Assembly: GCA_028710415.1 (NCBI GenBank)
Contig: JAQTUE010000002.1
Coordinates: 186,001 to 250,000 of the forward strand
Direction: 5' to 3'
Source of the DNA: Paludibacter sp.
GTDB taxonomy: Bacteria > Bacteroidota > Bacteroidia > Bacteroidales > Paludibacteraceae
Length of the DNA stretch: 64,000 nucleotides
In this document: in pieces, positions 1-8,260 of the stretch
Layout: each line of letters opens with the position of its first letter
Position numbering within the stretch: the first letter of the stretch is position 1
Translations under genes and position numbers: made by a program
Notes under the pieces: model-generated
The model's database searches: none
What the model saw: the letters and a program-made list of their open reading frames with translations, nothing else
What the model was told of the DNA's origin: nothing

Positions 1-1
1 C

Positions 2-136
2 ATCATCTTCATTGAAAATGGTAAAAAAGCATGGCAAGGAAACAATAAGGATATTTTTCATGTTCATAATGAAGCACTGAATAATTTTGTGTTCGCGTCT
101 GAGTTGTTTAAACAAGTAAAAGATGTAAATCAATGA
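2..136 (+). CDS. C-terminal end of a probable MlaF-type ABC transporter ATPase (partial)
   Basis: Open frame entering from the left edge and ending at TGA 134-136. The 44 visible residues end in a tail with NEALNNFVFASEL, which resembles the C-terminus of the ATP-binding subunit of phospholipid (Mla-type) ABC transporters, where an LNDFVFASE-like segment is common. The conserved ATPase motifs lie outside the window, so the call rests on this tail alone. The stop overlaps the ATG of the next gene (ATGA), which suggests translational coupling with exonuclease III. Confidence 0.5.
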   Translation: MIFIENGKKAWQGNNKDIFHVHNEALNNFVFASELFKQVKDVNQ

Positions 137-894
137 AAATCATTTCATATAACGTCAATGGGATTAGATCCGCATTAAGTAAGAACTTTACAGAATGGCT
201 TCAGGCAGAAAATCCCGAAGTGCTTTGCCTGCAGGAAACGAAAGCCCAGCCGGAACAGATAGACACAATGCTTTTTGCTAAATTGGGTTATACATCGTAT
301 CTGCATTCAGCTGAAAAGAAAGGCTACAGTGGGGTTGCAATCCTGAGCCGTATTGCCCCGGACAATGTGGTTGTTGGTATGCAGCATGAAGGTTTTGACG
401 CCGAAGGCAGAGTGATCCGGGCGGATTATGGAGATGTCACGGTGGTATGTGTCTATATTCCTTCCGGTTCTTCGGGGGATATACGTCAGGCTCTTAAAAT
501 GGAATTCTTAAAAGAGTTTGCTCCATTCATTGCTAACCTGCGCAAGACCAGACCCAATATCGTAGTTTGCGGGGATTATAATATCTGCCATAAACCCATT
601 GATATCAATCATCCTGAAAGGCAAAAAGGAGTTTCCGGGTTTTTACCTGAGGAACGTGAATGGCTTGACCAGTATGAAGCATCAGGCATGGTCGATTCTT
701 TCAGGGTATTTGACCAGCGTCCGGAGCAATATAGCTGGTGGAGTTTCCTGGGTGCTGCCCGTTCCCGGAATGCAGGCTGGCGCATTGATTATCATTGGGT
801 CAGTGAACCACTTCGTGGTCGGTTGAAGTCTGCAGCAATTCTGCAGGAAGTCGTTCATTCAGATCATTGCCCGGTTGTTGTTGAATTAAACTAA
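133..894 (+). CDS. xth: Exodeoxyribonuclease III (AP endonuclease)
   Basis: 253 residues, the usual length for ExoIII/ExoA. The endonuclease/exonuclease/phosphatase fold is visible throughout: SYNVNGIRSA at 5-14, LQETK with the metal-binding Glu35, GDYN with Asp148 and Asn150, NAGWRIDYHW near 213-222, and the terminal SDH catalytic triad at 243-245. The family cuts the backbone 5' of abasic sites and degrades 3' ends in base-excision repair. The start is fixed by the N-terminal motif and by the 4-base overlap with the preceding ABC ATPase. A 169-base gap follows before an unrelated lipoprotein gene. Confidence 0.95.
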   Translation: MKIISYNVNGIRSALSKNFTEWLQAENPEVLCLQETKAQPEQIDTMLFAKLGYTSYLHSAEKKGYSGVAILSRIAPDNVVVGMQHEGFDAEGRVIRADYGDVTVVCVYIPSGSSGDIRQALKMEFLKEFAPFIANLRKTRPNIVVCGDYNICHKPIDINHPERQKGVSGFLPEEREWLDQYEASGMVDSFRVFDQRPEQYSWWSFLGAARSRNAGWRIDYHWVSEPLRGRLKSAAILQEVVHSDHCPVVVELN

Positions 895-1029
895 CCTGAT
901 TAATGCTCGATTTATAAACCGGTTATCAATTAATAATTTATTTCATTTTACTTTCATCCAAAAAACTTGTTTTTAATGATAAAAAACAATAAATCTTAGG
1001 AAGTGCGGTAAAGATGACCTAAAATGTTT

Positions 1030-1037
1030 TAACTTTG
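1030..1037 (+). promoter_or_regulatory. Bacteroidota -7 promoter element for the DUF6242 gene
   Basis: TAACTTTG matches the TAnnTTTG -7 consensus and lies 27 bases before the ATG at 1064. No clear -33 TTTG is visible. Confidence 0.55.
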
Positions 1038-1063
1038 TCAGTTCAAAAAAAAATGTAGTATTT

Positions 1064-2458
1064 ATGAAATTCAATCCCTTTAAGCAGATCTTTTTTCTAT
1101 CCTCTGTTGTCTTACTGAGTTCGTGTTTAGGAACAACCACTACAACTGAAACTTCTTCCGATCCCGGTTTTGTCTCTCTTAAATTTGCTGCAAATGACAG
1201 TATCCCCTATTTGAATACTGCAGTATTCACGTTGGATGGCAAAACTATTACAAATGTAGATTCACTGCCTTTTAATACCCGTATTGATAGCGTTTATCCT
1301 ACTTTTGGCTTTACAAGTTCAGCTGGAGCGAAATACTACATCCCTGCAACCGGATATAAATATAAAAATAAAAAAGATTCTGCTTTTATAACCGGAACTG
1401 ATACCATAGATTTCAGGCAACCAATTCAGATACGGAACTATGCTGCTGATGCTATTCACTATAAAGAGTATACTGTCAAAGTAAATGTTCACCAGGTTGA
1501 TCCGGAGTTGTATAACTGGGCATTTGTAAAAGGCAACCTGAACGCAGTTACTTCGGTAAGCCAAAAGGCTATCCTTTTGAATGATAAATTCTGCTATTAC
1601 CAAAATGATGGCACAACCATTACATTAAATACCTCACTAGATGGCTATACCTGGAGTCTTGCTTCTGTAACCGGTTTACCGGCAAATGCAGGATTGACTA
1701 CTATGTTAAAATTGAACGGAAAATTATTCCTGTTGCAAAATGGCAGTATGTATTCTTCTGTTGATGGACAAACCTGGACAAATAATGTTTGTACACCTGT
1801 TAACTACACCTACAAAACACTACTGGTTACATTAAACGATAGTCTTCGTGCAGTCGTTCAATCCGCTGATCAGTCTTTACGTTTTGCAGGTTCTAAAGAC
1901 GGACTCACCTGGTTCATTAATACTAAAGTTGCAGTACCGGCTAATTTCCCAATCAGTGATTTTGCTTCTGTAACCTTTAATGCTCCTACAGGTAAAGCTC
2001 GGGCTTTAGTGTTACAGGGATCCTTAACAACAGATGCCAATCATAATAACTGGAGTACTGAGGATGGTTACTACTGGTTGAATTTCGGAAATGAAAATCA
2101 TACCCTGGATACTCTTTCAACAGGTCCGTCGATTATTTCGTACGACAGTAAATTATTCCTGTTTGGTGGCCGGAATGATACTGGTGCTAGTTTTTATAAA
2201 GTATCAACCGACGAGGGATTAAGCTGGAAGCTTCTTGATACCCTCAAGAACAGACTTCCTGAAGAATATTTACCCCGTACATATCAATCGGTTGTTGTGT
2301 TCAAACCCTTGGCTTTGAAAGGAGTTCAACCTGATGGGTTGAAGCAACAGATTCTTCAATCCAATCGCATATTTATCATAGGAGGTAAGTCAGGTTCAAC
2401 CTCTTATTCGGATGTGTGGACCGGCAAATTAAACCGTAAAAACTTCTTACGTCAATAA
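1064..2458 (+). CDS. DUF6242-like lipoprotein
   Basis: 464 residues. Residues 1-20 form a signal peptide ending in the lipobox LLSSC with Cys21, so the protein should be lipid-anchored and exposed to the periplasm or cell surface. The body has repeated W-aromatic segments of the form TSLDGYTWSL, SVDGQTWTN and STEDGYYWLN, which read as kelch/propeller-like blades. Sequence and layout resemble the Bacteroidales DUF6242 family, whose function is unknown. It is a single-gene unit with its own promoter element upstream and a strong terminator downstream. Confidence 0.75.
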   Translation: MKFNPFKQIFFLSSVVLLSSCLGTTTTTETSSDPGFVSLKFAANDSIPYLNTAVFTLDGKTITNVDSLPFNTRIDSVYPTFGFTSSAGAKYYIPATGYKYKNKKDSAFITGTDTIDFRQPIQIRNYAADAIHYKEYTVKVNVHQVDPELYNWAFVKGNLNAVTSVSQKAILLNDKFCYYQNDGTTITLNTSLDGYTWSLASVTGLPANAGLTTMLKLNGKLFLLQNGSMYSSVDGQTWTNNVCTPVNYTYKTLLVTLNDSLRAVVQSADQSLRFAGSKDGLTWFINTKVAVPANFPISDFASVTFNAPTGKARALVLQGSLTTDANHNNWSTEDGYYWLNFGNENHTLDTLSTGPSIISYDSKLFLFGGRNDTGASFYKVSTDEGLSWKLLDTLKNRLPEEYLPRTYQSVVVFKPLALKGVQPDGLKQQILQSNRIFIIGGKSGSTSYSDVWTGKLNRKNFLRQ

Positions 2459-2478
2459 AAAAAGAAAGTATAATCGAA

Positions 2479-2510
2479 GGGTGTTTCTGGAAACAGAAGC
2501 ACCTTTTTTT
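2479..2510 (+). terminator. Rho-independent terminator after the DUF6242 gene
   Basis: Stem GGTGTTTCT/AGAAGCACC (one G-T pair) with a six-base loop, followed by seven T. Confidence 0.85.
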
Positions 2511-2542
2511 GTTGAGTAGGTGCCAATCTAAACTATTTTGTT

Positions 2543-2550
2543 TACTTTTG
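2543..2550 (+). promoter_or_regulatory. -7 promoter element of the leader gene and TonB receptor unit
   Basis: TACTTTTG, a good match to TAnnTTTG, just after the previous terminator. It lies inside the longest possible reading frame (from 2509), which argues for the GTG start at 2575. Confidence 0.7.
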
Positions 2551-2574
2551 CGCCTTCAAATAACAAACAACCCA

Positions 2575-2913
2575 GTGAAATCAACTAAAAACAACACTGC
2601 CTCTTCTATCCGATTCCGTCGCTGGAGCAGGGCAGGGTACGCTGTTTTTTGCAGCCTTGCCTGCACGGTTACAATTGGTTGTATCGCTATTTCCATTTCT
2701 GATAAATCCCTTCAAAAAGCTGTTGGTGTTACCGAAAGTTCCAACTGTACAATTGCCTCTGAATCCGAATCACGGGATAAACTGAGTGAGTTGCTGGAAC
2801 TGGAAGCCGTCTTAAATCAAAATCAGGAAACAACTGTATTCGAAATTACATCCGATCGTGCCGTTGCGTGTGATCAGGTTTCAAATATTTATTTTATTAA
2901 TCAAAACGGTTGA
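2575..2913 (+). CDS. Small conserved protein upstream of a TonB receptor (leader-type)
   Basis: 112 residues from GTG 2575; the frame opens at 2509, but the -7 element at 2543-2550 excludes that start. From memory, the segment SIRFRRWSRAGYAVFCSL followed by a VTIG...ISDKSLQK pattern recurs in small proteins just upstream of TonB-dependent receptors in Bacteroidales; no function is known to me. The C-terminal half is acidic. The stop codon (2911-2913) lies inside the left arm of a 17-bp terminator hairpin directly before the receptor gene, so its translation could control read-through. A membrane segment is possible at about 25-45 but not convincing. Confidence 0.65.
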   Translation: MKSTKNNTASSIRFRRWSRAGYAVFCSLACTVTIGCIAISISDKSLQKAVGVTESSNCTIASESESRDKLSELLELEAVLNQNQETTVFEITSDRAVACDQVSNIYFINQNG

Positions 2914-2943
2914 AATGAGTTTATCTCATTTCAACCGTTTTTT
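2903..2943 (+). terminator. Hairpin terminator/attenuator between leader gene and TonB receptor
   Basis: Perfect 17-bp stem (2903-2919 with 2925-2941), five-base loop, then T-rich sequence. Only about 12 bases separate it from the receptor ATG at 2956, leaving no room for another promoter. The receptor must therefore be expressed by read-through, which makes this a likely regulated terminator. Confidence 0.8.
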
Positions 2944-2955
2944 ATTTTATTCAAT

Positions 2956-4866
2956 ATGAAAAAAACGTTTATTCTCTTTTCAATCTTTCTCATTACTTTC
3001 CAATCTGTGCGAAGCCAGGTTAAGTCCGATTCACTGGCTGTAAACCTTTCGGAATTGCAGGTCAATGCAAACCGCAATAAACTCTATTCCGAAATGGGCA
3101 GGGTGCTTACTGTAATCGATAAAGCCGAAATTACCCGTGCAGCAGTTCAGAGTATCGACCAGTTGCTGGATTATGTCACCGGGCTTGATATCCGGCAAAG
3201 GGGTACGAATGGCACCCAAGCTGATATATCCGTTCGTGGAGGATCGTTCGACCAGGTGTTGGTGCTGTTGAATGGAATTAATATCACCGATCCTCAAACA
3301 GGTCATTTTAACCTCGACATCCCGCTTAACCTGTCGGATGTTAGCCGTGTGGAAATCCTGGAGGGTTCTTCCGCCCGTGTACTTGGACCCAATGCTTTTA
3401 GTGGTGCTATCAATATCGTTACCGGAGATGACAAAAAGCATGCGTTGAATGCCGAGCTAACCGGAGGAAGCTATAATTATTTTGCCCAGTCCGTTTCAGG
3501 AAGTTTGGGTTCTGATCGCTTTCATACTTTTGCCTCCATATCGCATAAAAGTAGCAGCGGGTATATTTCAAATACTGATTTTGATTTGAGCAGTGCCTAC
3601 CTGCAATCTACTTTCATCACTAAAAACGCCGGTAAATTCAACCTGCAACTTGCAGCACAATTGAAAGCTTTTGGAGCAAGTGGTTTTTATTCATTGGCTT
3701 TCCCAAGGCAGTATGAAAACTCCAAAACTTTCCTAACGGCCCTGAACTGGACCATGAACAAAGGAAAATTTGAGTACACTGCCCAGGCATACTGGCGTCA
3801 ACACCACGACCGCTTCGAGCTTGACTTTACGAAACCTGCCGCGTGGAACTATCACCTGACTGATGTTTTAGGAGGAAAAGCTTCCGTGGCATATCTGTCT
3901 AAGCTAGGCAAAACCACGCTGGGTATTGATATGCGAAACGAACATATTTTTAGCAACGTGCTTGGTACAAAGATCGATTCAATGCGTGCACCTATGGAAA
4001 CTAATGGATTCTTTACCCATGAAGCCAATCGCCTGCTTTCAACCGGATATGTTGACCAGACGCTGAACCTGAACCGCTGGTATTTATCTTTAGGAGTTGC
4101 TTCCACCTACACTTCTTCTTACGGACTAAATACTTTTGGTGGTTTCGATGTGGCTTATTCACTAAATGATCATGTTCGTGTCTTTGCAGATGCCAATACT
4201 GCCGTTCGACTGCCTACATTTACCGATTTGTATTATATCGGTCCACAGCATACAGCAAATCCGGATTTAAAACCGGAGCATTCACAAACACTGGAAGCTG
4301 GAACTAAAATTCTTCAGTCATCCTGGAAACTGGATGTTGTGGGGTACTACCGCATGGCCCAAAATGTAATTGATTGGGTAAAGCCTACTCCAACTGCTGT
4401 ATGGAATAGCGAGAACCTGACCAGTATCAATGCACTGGGTACTGATATCTCTGCTGAATATTACTTCCAACATTGCTTTGTCCATAAAATCGGCTTAAGT
4501 TATTCGTATTTACAATTGGATAAGAGTGCAAGTACTTTTATCTCCAAATATGCACTCGATTATCTGAAACATAAAGTTGTGATGACCGTCGATCATTCAG
4601 TATGGAGAAGTCTTTCTGTTTCCTGGAAAGTTGCATATTTAGACAGGGCCGGTACGTATGATGCCAATAAGGTGTATGGGGCTCCTTCCATCATCCAAAA
4701 CTTCACTCCGTACTTTATGCTTGACGGGCGTATTAGCTGGATTCAAAAGAAATTTGATGTGTATGCGGATGTGAATAATATCCTGAATGCTTCCTATGCC
4801 GATTATGGGGGGTTAACACAGCCTGGGACTAATGTAAATGTAGGGATTCGATTAAAACTGAATTAA
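2956..4866 (+). CDS. TonB-dependent outer-membrane receptor (BtuB-like)
   Basis: 636 residues with a signal peptide (1-20). The plug domain spans about 45-155, with LDYVTGLDIRQRG, ADISVRGGSFDQVLVLLNG and the end-of-plug GPNAFSGAINIVTG. A 22-strand-type barrel follows, with the conserved receptor segment around PDLKPEHSQTLEAGTK and a C-terminal aromatic strand. There is no carboxypeptidase-like N-terminal extension, so it is the short BtuB/siderophore type rather than SusC. The substrate cannot be read from sequence; I saw no cobalamin riboswitch. Expression appears to depend on passing the terminator at 2903-2943. Confidence 0.85.
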   Translation: MKKTFILFSIFLITFQSVRSQVKSDSLAVNLSELQVNANRNKLYSEMGRVLTVIDKAEITRAAVQSIDQLLDYVTGLDIRQRGTNGTQADISVRGGSFDQVLVLLNGINITDPQTGHFNLDIPLNLSDVSRVEILEGSSARVLGPNAFSGAINIVTGDDKKHALNAELTGGSYNYFAQSVSGSLGSDRFHTFASISHKSSSGYISNTDFDLSSAYLQSTFITKNAGKFNLQLAAQLKAFGASGFYSLAFPRQYENSKTFLTALNWTMNKGKFEYTAQAYWRQHHDRFELDFTKPAAWNYHLTDVLGGKASVAYLSKLGKTTLGIDMRNEHIFSNVLGTKIDSMRAPMETNGFFTHEANRLLSTGYVDQTLNLNRWYLSLGVASTYTSSYGLNTFGGFDVAYSLNDHVRVFADANTAVRLPTFTDLYYIGPQHTANPDLKPEHSQTLEAGTKILQSSWKLDVVGYYRMAQNVIDWVKPTPTAVWNSENLTSINALGTDISAEYYFQHCFVHKIGLSYSYLQLDKSASTFISKYALDYLKHKVVMTVDHSVWRSLSVSWKVAYLDRAGTYDANKVYGAPSIIQNFTPYFMLDGRISWIQKKFDVYADVNNILNASYADYGGLTQPGTNVNVGIRLKLN

Positions 4867-4886
4867 ACAGTGAATTGATGTACAAA

Positions 4887-4965
4887 AAGAAGTCGTCCAC
4901 AGATTACACAGATTACCACAGAATAAAAATCTGTGAAAATCAGTGTAATCTGTGGACGACTTCTT
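4887..4965. repeat. REP-like inverted repeat / bidirectional terminator between convergent genes
   Basis: Perfect 23-bp inverted repeat (4887-4909 with 4943-4965) built from the word CACAGATTACACAGATT, with a second nested pair CACAGAT/ATCTGTG inside. It lies between the converging receptor and fumarase genes and probably ends both transcripts. This word resembles a dispersed intergenic repeat common in Bacteroidota genomes (recalled, not checked). Confidence 0.75.
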
Positions 4966-4979
4966 ACTTTGTTTGACTC

Positions 4980-6611
4980 TTAGCAAGCCACAATAGGCTT
5001 TATTTGTTTAAAGAAATCATTTCCTTTGTTATCTACCAGGATAAATGCCGGGAAGTTTTCTACTTCAATTTTCCAGATAGCTTCCATGCCTAATTCTGGA
5101 TATTCCAGGCATTCCACTTTCTTAATGTTTTGTTCTGCCAGGATTGCAGCAGGTCCACCAATAGAGCCCAGGTAAAATCCACCATGCTTTTGGCAGGCAT
5201 CGGTTACTTGTTGGGTACGGTTGCCTTTGGCAATCATAATCAGACTGCCGTCATTTTCCTGTAACAAATCCACATACGAGTCCATACGTCCTGCTGTAGT
5301 CGGTCCAAATGAGCCAGAGGCCATTCCTTTCGGTGTCTTGGCAGGACCTGCATAATAGATTGGATGGTCTTTTACATATTGAGGCAGTGGTTTGCCAGCA
5401 TCAAGCAATTCTTTCAGCTTGGCATGGGCTATGTCACGACCCACCACGATGGTGCCATTCAACGATAGTCGCGTGGATACCGGGTATTTTGATAAGGTAG
5501 CCAGAATTTCTTTCATGGGTTGGTTCAGGTCGATTTTTACCGCATTACCTTCACCCTGGTTACGAAATTCTTCAGGGATTAAACGTCCAGGATTATCTTC
5601 CATTTTTTCAACCCAGATTCCATCTTTGTTTATTTTCCCTTTGATATTGCGATCGGCAGAACAGGATACCGCCATGCCTACAAAGCATGATGCACCGTGG
5701 CGTGACAGGCGTACAATACGAATGTCGTGTGCAAAGTATTTACCGCCAAACTGTGCGCCAATACCCGCCTCCTGCGATGCTTTCAGGATCTTTGCTTCCA
5801 TCTCCACATCCCGGAATGACTGGCCCAATTCGTTCCCTTCTGTAGGAAGTTCATCGTAGTATTTGGTAGATGCAAGTTTCACTGTTTTCATACACGCATC
5901 AGCTGAAGTCCCACCTATTACAAACGCAATGTGGTATGGAGGACAGGCAGCTGTACCCAGGGTTTTCATCTTCTCAGTCAGGAATTTCTCCAATGATACA
6001 GGGTTCAACAATGCCTTTGTCTCTTGAAATAAATATGACTTGTTAGCCGATCCGCCTCCTTTGGCGATAAACAGAAACTTATATTCGTTACCGTGGCTGG
6101 CTACCAGGTCGATTTGTGCCGGAAGGTTGGTTCCGGTATTCACTTCATCATACATGTTCAACGCAGCATTCTGAGAATAACGCAGGTTCTCTTCTGTATA
6201 GGTGTCATAGATTCCTTTCGACAAAGCTTCTTCGTCCGTGCCGTTGGTCCATACATTATTGCCTTTCTTAGCATAAATAGTTGCTGTACCGGTATCCTGG
6301 CAAAAAGGTAAAATCCCCTTAGCAGCAATCTCAGCATTGCGAAGCATGGTCAAAGCCACATATTTGTCGTTTTCACTGGCTTGCGGATCAGCAAGGATTT
6401 TAGCTACTTGTTCTTGATGGGCAGGACGTAGCAGGAATGAGCAATCGCGCATGGCAGCACGTGCCAGTTTCGTCATTGCTTCCGGTTCCACTTTCAGTAC
6501 TTCCTGTCCGTCAAATTCCGATACCGATACATGTTCTTTGGTCAGCAGGTAGTATTCGGTTTTGTCCTTTCCCAGTGGAAAAGGCTCCTGGTAATTAAAT
6601 TCTTTAGCCAT
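4980..6611 (-). CDS. fum: Fumarate hydratase class I (iron-sulfur)
   Basis: 543 residues from ATG 6611. It interconverts fumarate and malate in the TCA cycle using a [4Fe-4S] cluster. The three cluster cysteines are at 104 (LPFCQDTGT), 223 (AACPPYH) and 317 (VSCSAD), matching positions 105, 224 and 318 of E. coli Fum[13 protein letters not shown] at 186-196 is the usual substrate loop. The frame continues 57 codons upstream, but that part is a low-complexity TTTGA-repeat leader and the -7 element lies within it, so the start at 6611 is preferred. Confidence 0.95.
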   Translation of the reverse strand: MAKEFNYQEPFPLGKDKTEYYLLTKEHVSVSEFDGQEVLKVEPEAMTKLARAAMRDCSFLLRPAHQEQVAKILADPQASENDKYVALTMLRNAEIAAKGILPFCQDTGTATIYAKKGNNVWTNGTDEEALSKGIYDTYTEENLRYSQNAALNMYDEVNTGTNLPAQIDLVASHGNEYKFLFIAKGGGSANKSYLFQETKALLNPVSLEKFLTEKMKTLGTAACPPYHIAFVIGGTSADACMKTVKLASTKYYDELPTEGNELGQSFRDVEMEAKILKASQEAGIGAQFGGKYFAHDIRIVRLSRHGASCFVGMAVSCSADRNIKGKINKDGIWVEKMEDNPGRLIPEEFRNQGEGNAVKIDLNQPMKEILATLSKYPVSTRLSLNGTIVVGRDIAHAKLKELLDAGKPLPQYVKDHPIYYAGPAKTPKGMASGSFGPTTAGRMDSYVDLLQENDGSLIMIAKGNRTQQVTDACQKHGGFYLGSIGGPAAILAEQNIKKVECLEYPELGMEAIWKIEVENFPAFILVDNKGNDFFKQIKPIVAC

Positions 6612-6614
6612 GAT

Positions 6615-6725
6615 TATGTTAGTTTGAATAGTTTGTTGTTTGAGTAGATTAATGTTTGAATAGTTTGAGTAGTTTGAATGGTTTGAGGTTTGAGAGGTTT
6701 GTTGTTTGAAAAGTTTGTTGTTTCT
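6615..6725 (-). repeat. TTTGA-type repeats in the fumarase leader
   Basis: On the + strand the words AGTTTGA, GTTTGAATAGTTTGA and TTTGTTGTTTGA recur about every 8-13 bases. Because they lie between the -7 element and the ATG, they should be transcribed as a ~115-base leader. Confidence 0.6.
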
Positions 6726-6734
6726 AACAGGGTG

Positions 6735-6742
6735 CAAAATTA
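6735..6742 (-). promoter_or_regulatory. -7 promoter element for fumarase
   Basis: TAATTTTG on the minus strand, matching TAnnTTTG, about 125 bases before the chosen start. Confidence 0.55.
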
Positions 6743-6836
6743 AAGAAATTTTTCTGTAATCCCTATAATTTGATTGAAACAATATAAAGGATTCTCAGTA
6801 TCGACCCGTTCGCTGTTGTGAGCGGATCGATAATCA

Positions 6837-6867
6837 AAATAGCCTGCTAAAATTTAGCAGGCTATTT
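6837..6867 (-). terminator. Terminator of the RelE/antitoxin operon
   Basis: Stem AAATAGCCTGCTAA/TTAGCAGGCTATTT with a very short loop. The toxin stop codon falls inside the stem. Confidence 0.7.
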
Positions 6868-7182
6868 ATAAGATTCTAATAAATATCGAATAAATTCATC
6901 ATTTACATTATCCATTTCATTTTTATCATAAATATATAGAAGGATTATTTCTTCATTCACTATCTCAAAATAAAAAATAACACTACCTCCACCACTTTTC
7001 CCTTTTCCTTTGCTCTTAATCGCTATTCGGGCCTTTCTGCAATTTTCGATTATTTCATCCCCTATATAGGGGTTTATCTCCAGCTCATTCAGAAACTGAA
7101 TATAATCGTCTTTTAAAGATTTATATTTCTTTGATAATCTCTTTAGCGATTTTTCAAATTCTATGGTAACTTTAAATTTCAT
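6862..7182 (-). CDS. RelE/ParE-family toxin
   Basis: 106 residues, the usual RelE/HigB-type length. The pattern FEKSLKRLSKKYKSLKDDY, then RKARIAIKSKGKGKSGGGSVIFYFEIVNEEIILLYIYDKNE, fits the RelE/ParE fold, with a basic stretch preceding the terminal beta strands. Members usually cut mRNA on the ribosome. It overlaps the upstream antitoxin by 11 bases, which indicates a coupled operon. This is the only toxin-antitoxin pair in the region that looks complete. Confidence 0.8.
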   Translation of the reverse strand: MKFKVTIEFEKSLKRLSKKYKSLKDDYIQFLNELEINPYIGDEIIENCRKARIAIKSKGKGKSGGGSVIFYFEIVNEEIILLYIYDKNEMDNVNDEFIRYLLESYK

Positions 7183-7342
7183 CGGCTAATTGACGTGCCG
7201 ATTTTAATTGAATCTTACCTTCTTTTGATTGTTTTACTTCCTTAAGTCCACGCTTTATTCCACGTACAATTTTTTCAGCTTCTTTGAATGACTCAAATCG
7301 TTTTAATTCACGTTCATTCATGGTAATAGTTACTTTTTTCAT
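7172..7342 (-). CDS. Antitoxin partner of the RelE-like toxin
   Basis: 56 residues from ATG 7342 (a longer start at 7363 would sit at the transcription start predicted from the -7 element). It is small and strongly charged, with an N-terminal strand KKVTITMNEREL followed by helices. Position upstream, size and overlap with the toxin identify it as the antitoxin, which normally neutralises the toxin and represses its own promoter. I cannot assign a named DNA-binding family. Confidence 0.7.
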   Translation of the reverse strand: MKKVTITMNERELKRFESFKEAEKIVRGIKRGLKEVKQSKEGKIQLKSARQLADEI

Positions 7343-7368
7343 ATAGATAATGAGTTTAAACATAGTTA

Positions 7369-7376
7369 CAAAAGTA
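7369..7376 (-). promoter_or_regulatory. -7 promoter element of the toxin-antitoxin operon
   Basis: TACTTTTG on the minus strand, about 27 bases before the antitoxin ATG. Confidence 0.6.
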
Positions 7377-7479
7377 ATAACTCTTTCTCAAAAAACATCA
7401 TGGATTAGAAATATATAACTTTGAATTGCAAATACACAGAATTTAAAAAGTTGAATTACAATTATCACAAACTATCAAT

Positions 7480-7533
7480 TTAGATTCTCTTAATACAATG
7501 CTTTATCCTCTCGAATATTATATCAAGACTCAT
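7480..7533 (-). pseudogene. Cut-off partner gene (HEPN-type position) after the nucleotidyltransferase
   Basis: An ATG overlaps the stop of the nucleotidyltransferase gene (ATGA) and opens a frame of only 17 codons (MSLDIIFERIKHCIKRI) before TAA. MNT genes are normally followed, often with such an overlap, by a HEPN RNase gene. The stub is interpreted as its truncated N-terminus; too little remains to prove the family. Confidence 0.4.
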
Positions 7534-7850
7534 GCGTATATTCCTGTTTTTAGGGCAGTATTAAAAATCGGTTGTTTGCCTCTTAATGTATTCAGTTCAC
7601 TGATAGTAATAAGATGTGCATCAATTATAATATTATATTTCAAGTTAATGTCAATACATAAATCATAGATTCTATTTTCACCCTTGGCGTCATAATCTTT
7701 ATCCGGCACAATCAAAATGTCGTAATCCGAATCCTGATTCGATTTACCGGTAGCCTGCGAACCGAATAAAATAATATCCTTTACAGAGTCGTTAAAACCA
7801 TTCCGTAAATGTGCTTTCAAATCACGCAATATGATCAGTTTGTCAGTCAT
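7530..7850 (-). CDS. MNT-type nucleotidyltransferase (antitoxin of a MNT/HEPN module)
   Basis: 106 residues from ATG 7850; an upstream ATG at 7898 lies before the -7 element and is excluded. The nucleotidyltransferase signature FGSQATGKSNQDSDYDILI is intact, with Gly-Ser and the metal-binding Asp-x-Asp. The family transfers AMP to a HEPN RNase toxin and silences it. The partner expected downstream is reduced to a 17-codon stub, so this gene is probably an orphan antitoxin. Confidence 0.85.
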   Translation of the reverse strand: MTDKLIILRDLKAHLRNGFNDSVKDIILFGSQATGKSNQDSDYDILIVPDKDYDAKGENRIYDLCIDINLKYNIIIDAHLITISELNTLRGKQPIFNTALKTGIYA

Positions 7851-7881
7851 TCTGCTATACCTTAATAGAAATATTTGATTA

Positions 7882-7889
7882 CAAAGATA
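7882..7889 (-). promoter_or_regulatory. -7 promoter element of the nucleotidyltransferase gene
   Basis: TATCTTTG on the minus strand, 31 bases before the ATG at 7850. Confidence 0.6.
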
Positions 7890-7991
7890 CAGAAACATTC
7901 AATGAATCAAAATTCAAGACTCTGATTTTAAATAGAATGTATCAAACGACTCGCTCGTTTTAAACTTGCAAAGTTGAAAGGTAAATAAAAT

Positions 7992-8034
7992 AACAAACGA
8001 CAGAACTTCTTTGTTGAAATTCTGCCATTTGTTT
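7992..8034. repeat. Imperfect hairpin between nucleotidyltransferase and decayed module
   Basis: Arms 7992-8009 and 8016-8034 pair with about four mismatches around AACAAA..CAGAA.TTC. It may be the old terminator of the decayed gene to its right. Confidence 0.45.
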
Positions 8035-8055
8035 TGTGAATAATATTGCTGAGAA

Positions 8056-8260
8056 TTATTTCCTTTCTAAATAAAGTGTGTCCGGGCATAGGTCATCTCC
8101 ATTGGTCCATTGGATGTTTTCAAAGAAAGGTTTTACCGAATAAAATATGCTTACATCTTTTAATACCTTAAAGATGTCAATTCCCGTATACGGTTTTAAC
8201 TCAAATAATTTGACCATCAAAGATTGAAATCACGGCTTCCTCGTCCTGATATTTTACATG
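8056..8260 (-). pseudogene. Decayed DUF4160/DUF2442 module
   Basis: Two short frames, too small to be intact genes. At 8056-8217 a 53-codon frame reads VKLFELKPYTGIDIFKVLKD followed by IQWTNGDDLCPDTLYLE, the C-terminal two thirds of a DUF2442 domain (usual pattern ...IVWPNGADLDPDTLY). At 8201-8260, one frame away, HVKYQDEEAVISI resembles the core of DUF4160, its usual upstream partner. Starts are missing and stops interrupt both. Further right (8264 to about 8370) only an uninformative fragment is readable. The pair is often found in mobile accessory regions; no biochemical role is firmly known. Confidence 0.6.

Noticed and set aside
109-121. Possible quinolone-resistance change in the topoisomerase subunit near 21260-21300
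   Set aside because: Ala at the Ser83 position is, as far as I recall, normal in this ParC-like group, so no resistance is claimed.
2510-2560. Cobalamin riboswitch before the BtuB-like receptor
   Set aside because: No recognisable B12 box, and the leader is occupied by a small gene and a terminator.
6612-6782. N-terminal extension of fumarase
   Set aside because: The extra codons encode a repeat of Asn, Gln, Ser and Tyr from the TTTGA leader, and the -7 element lies inside.
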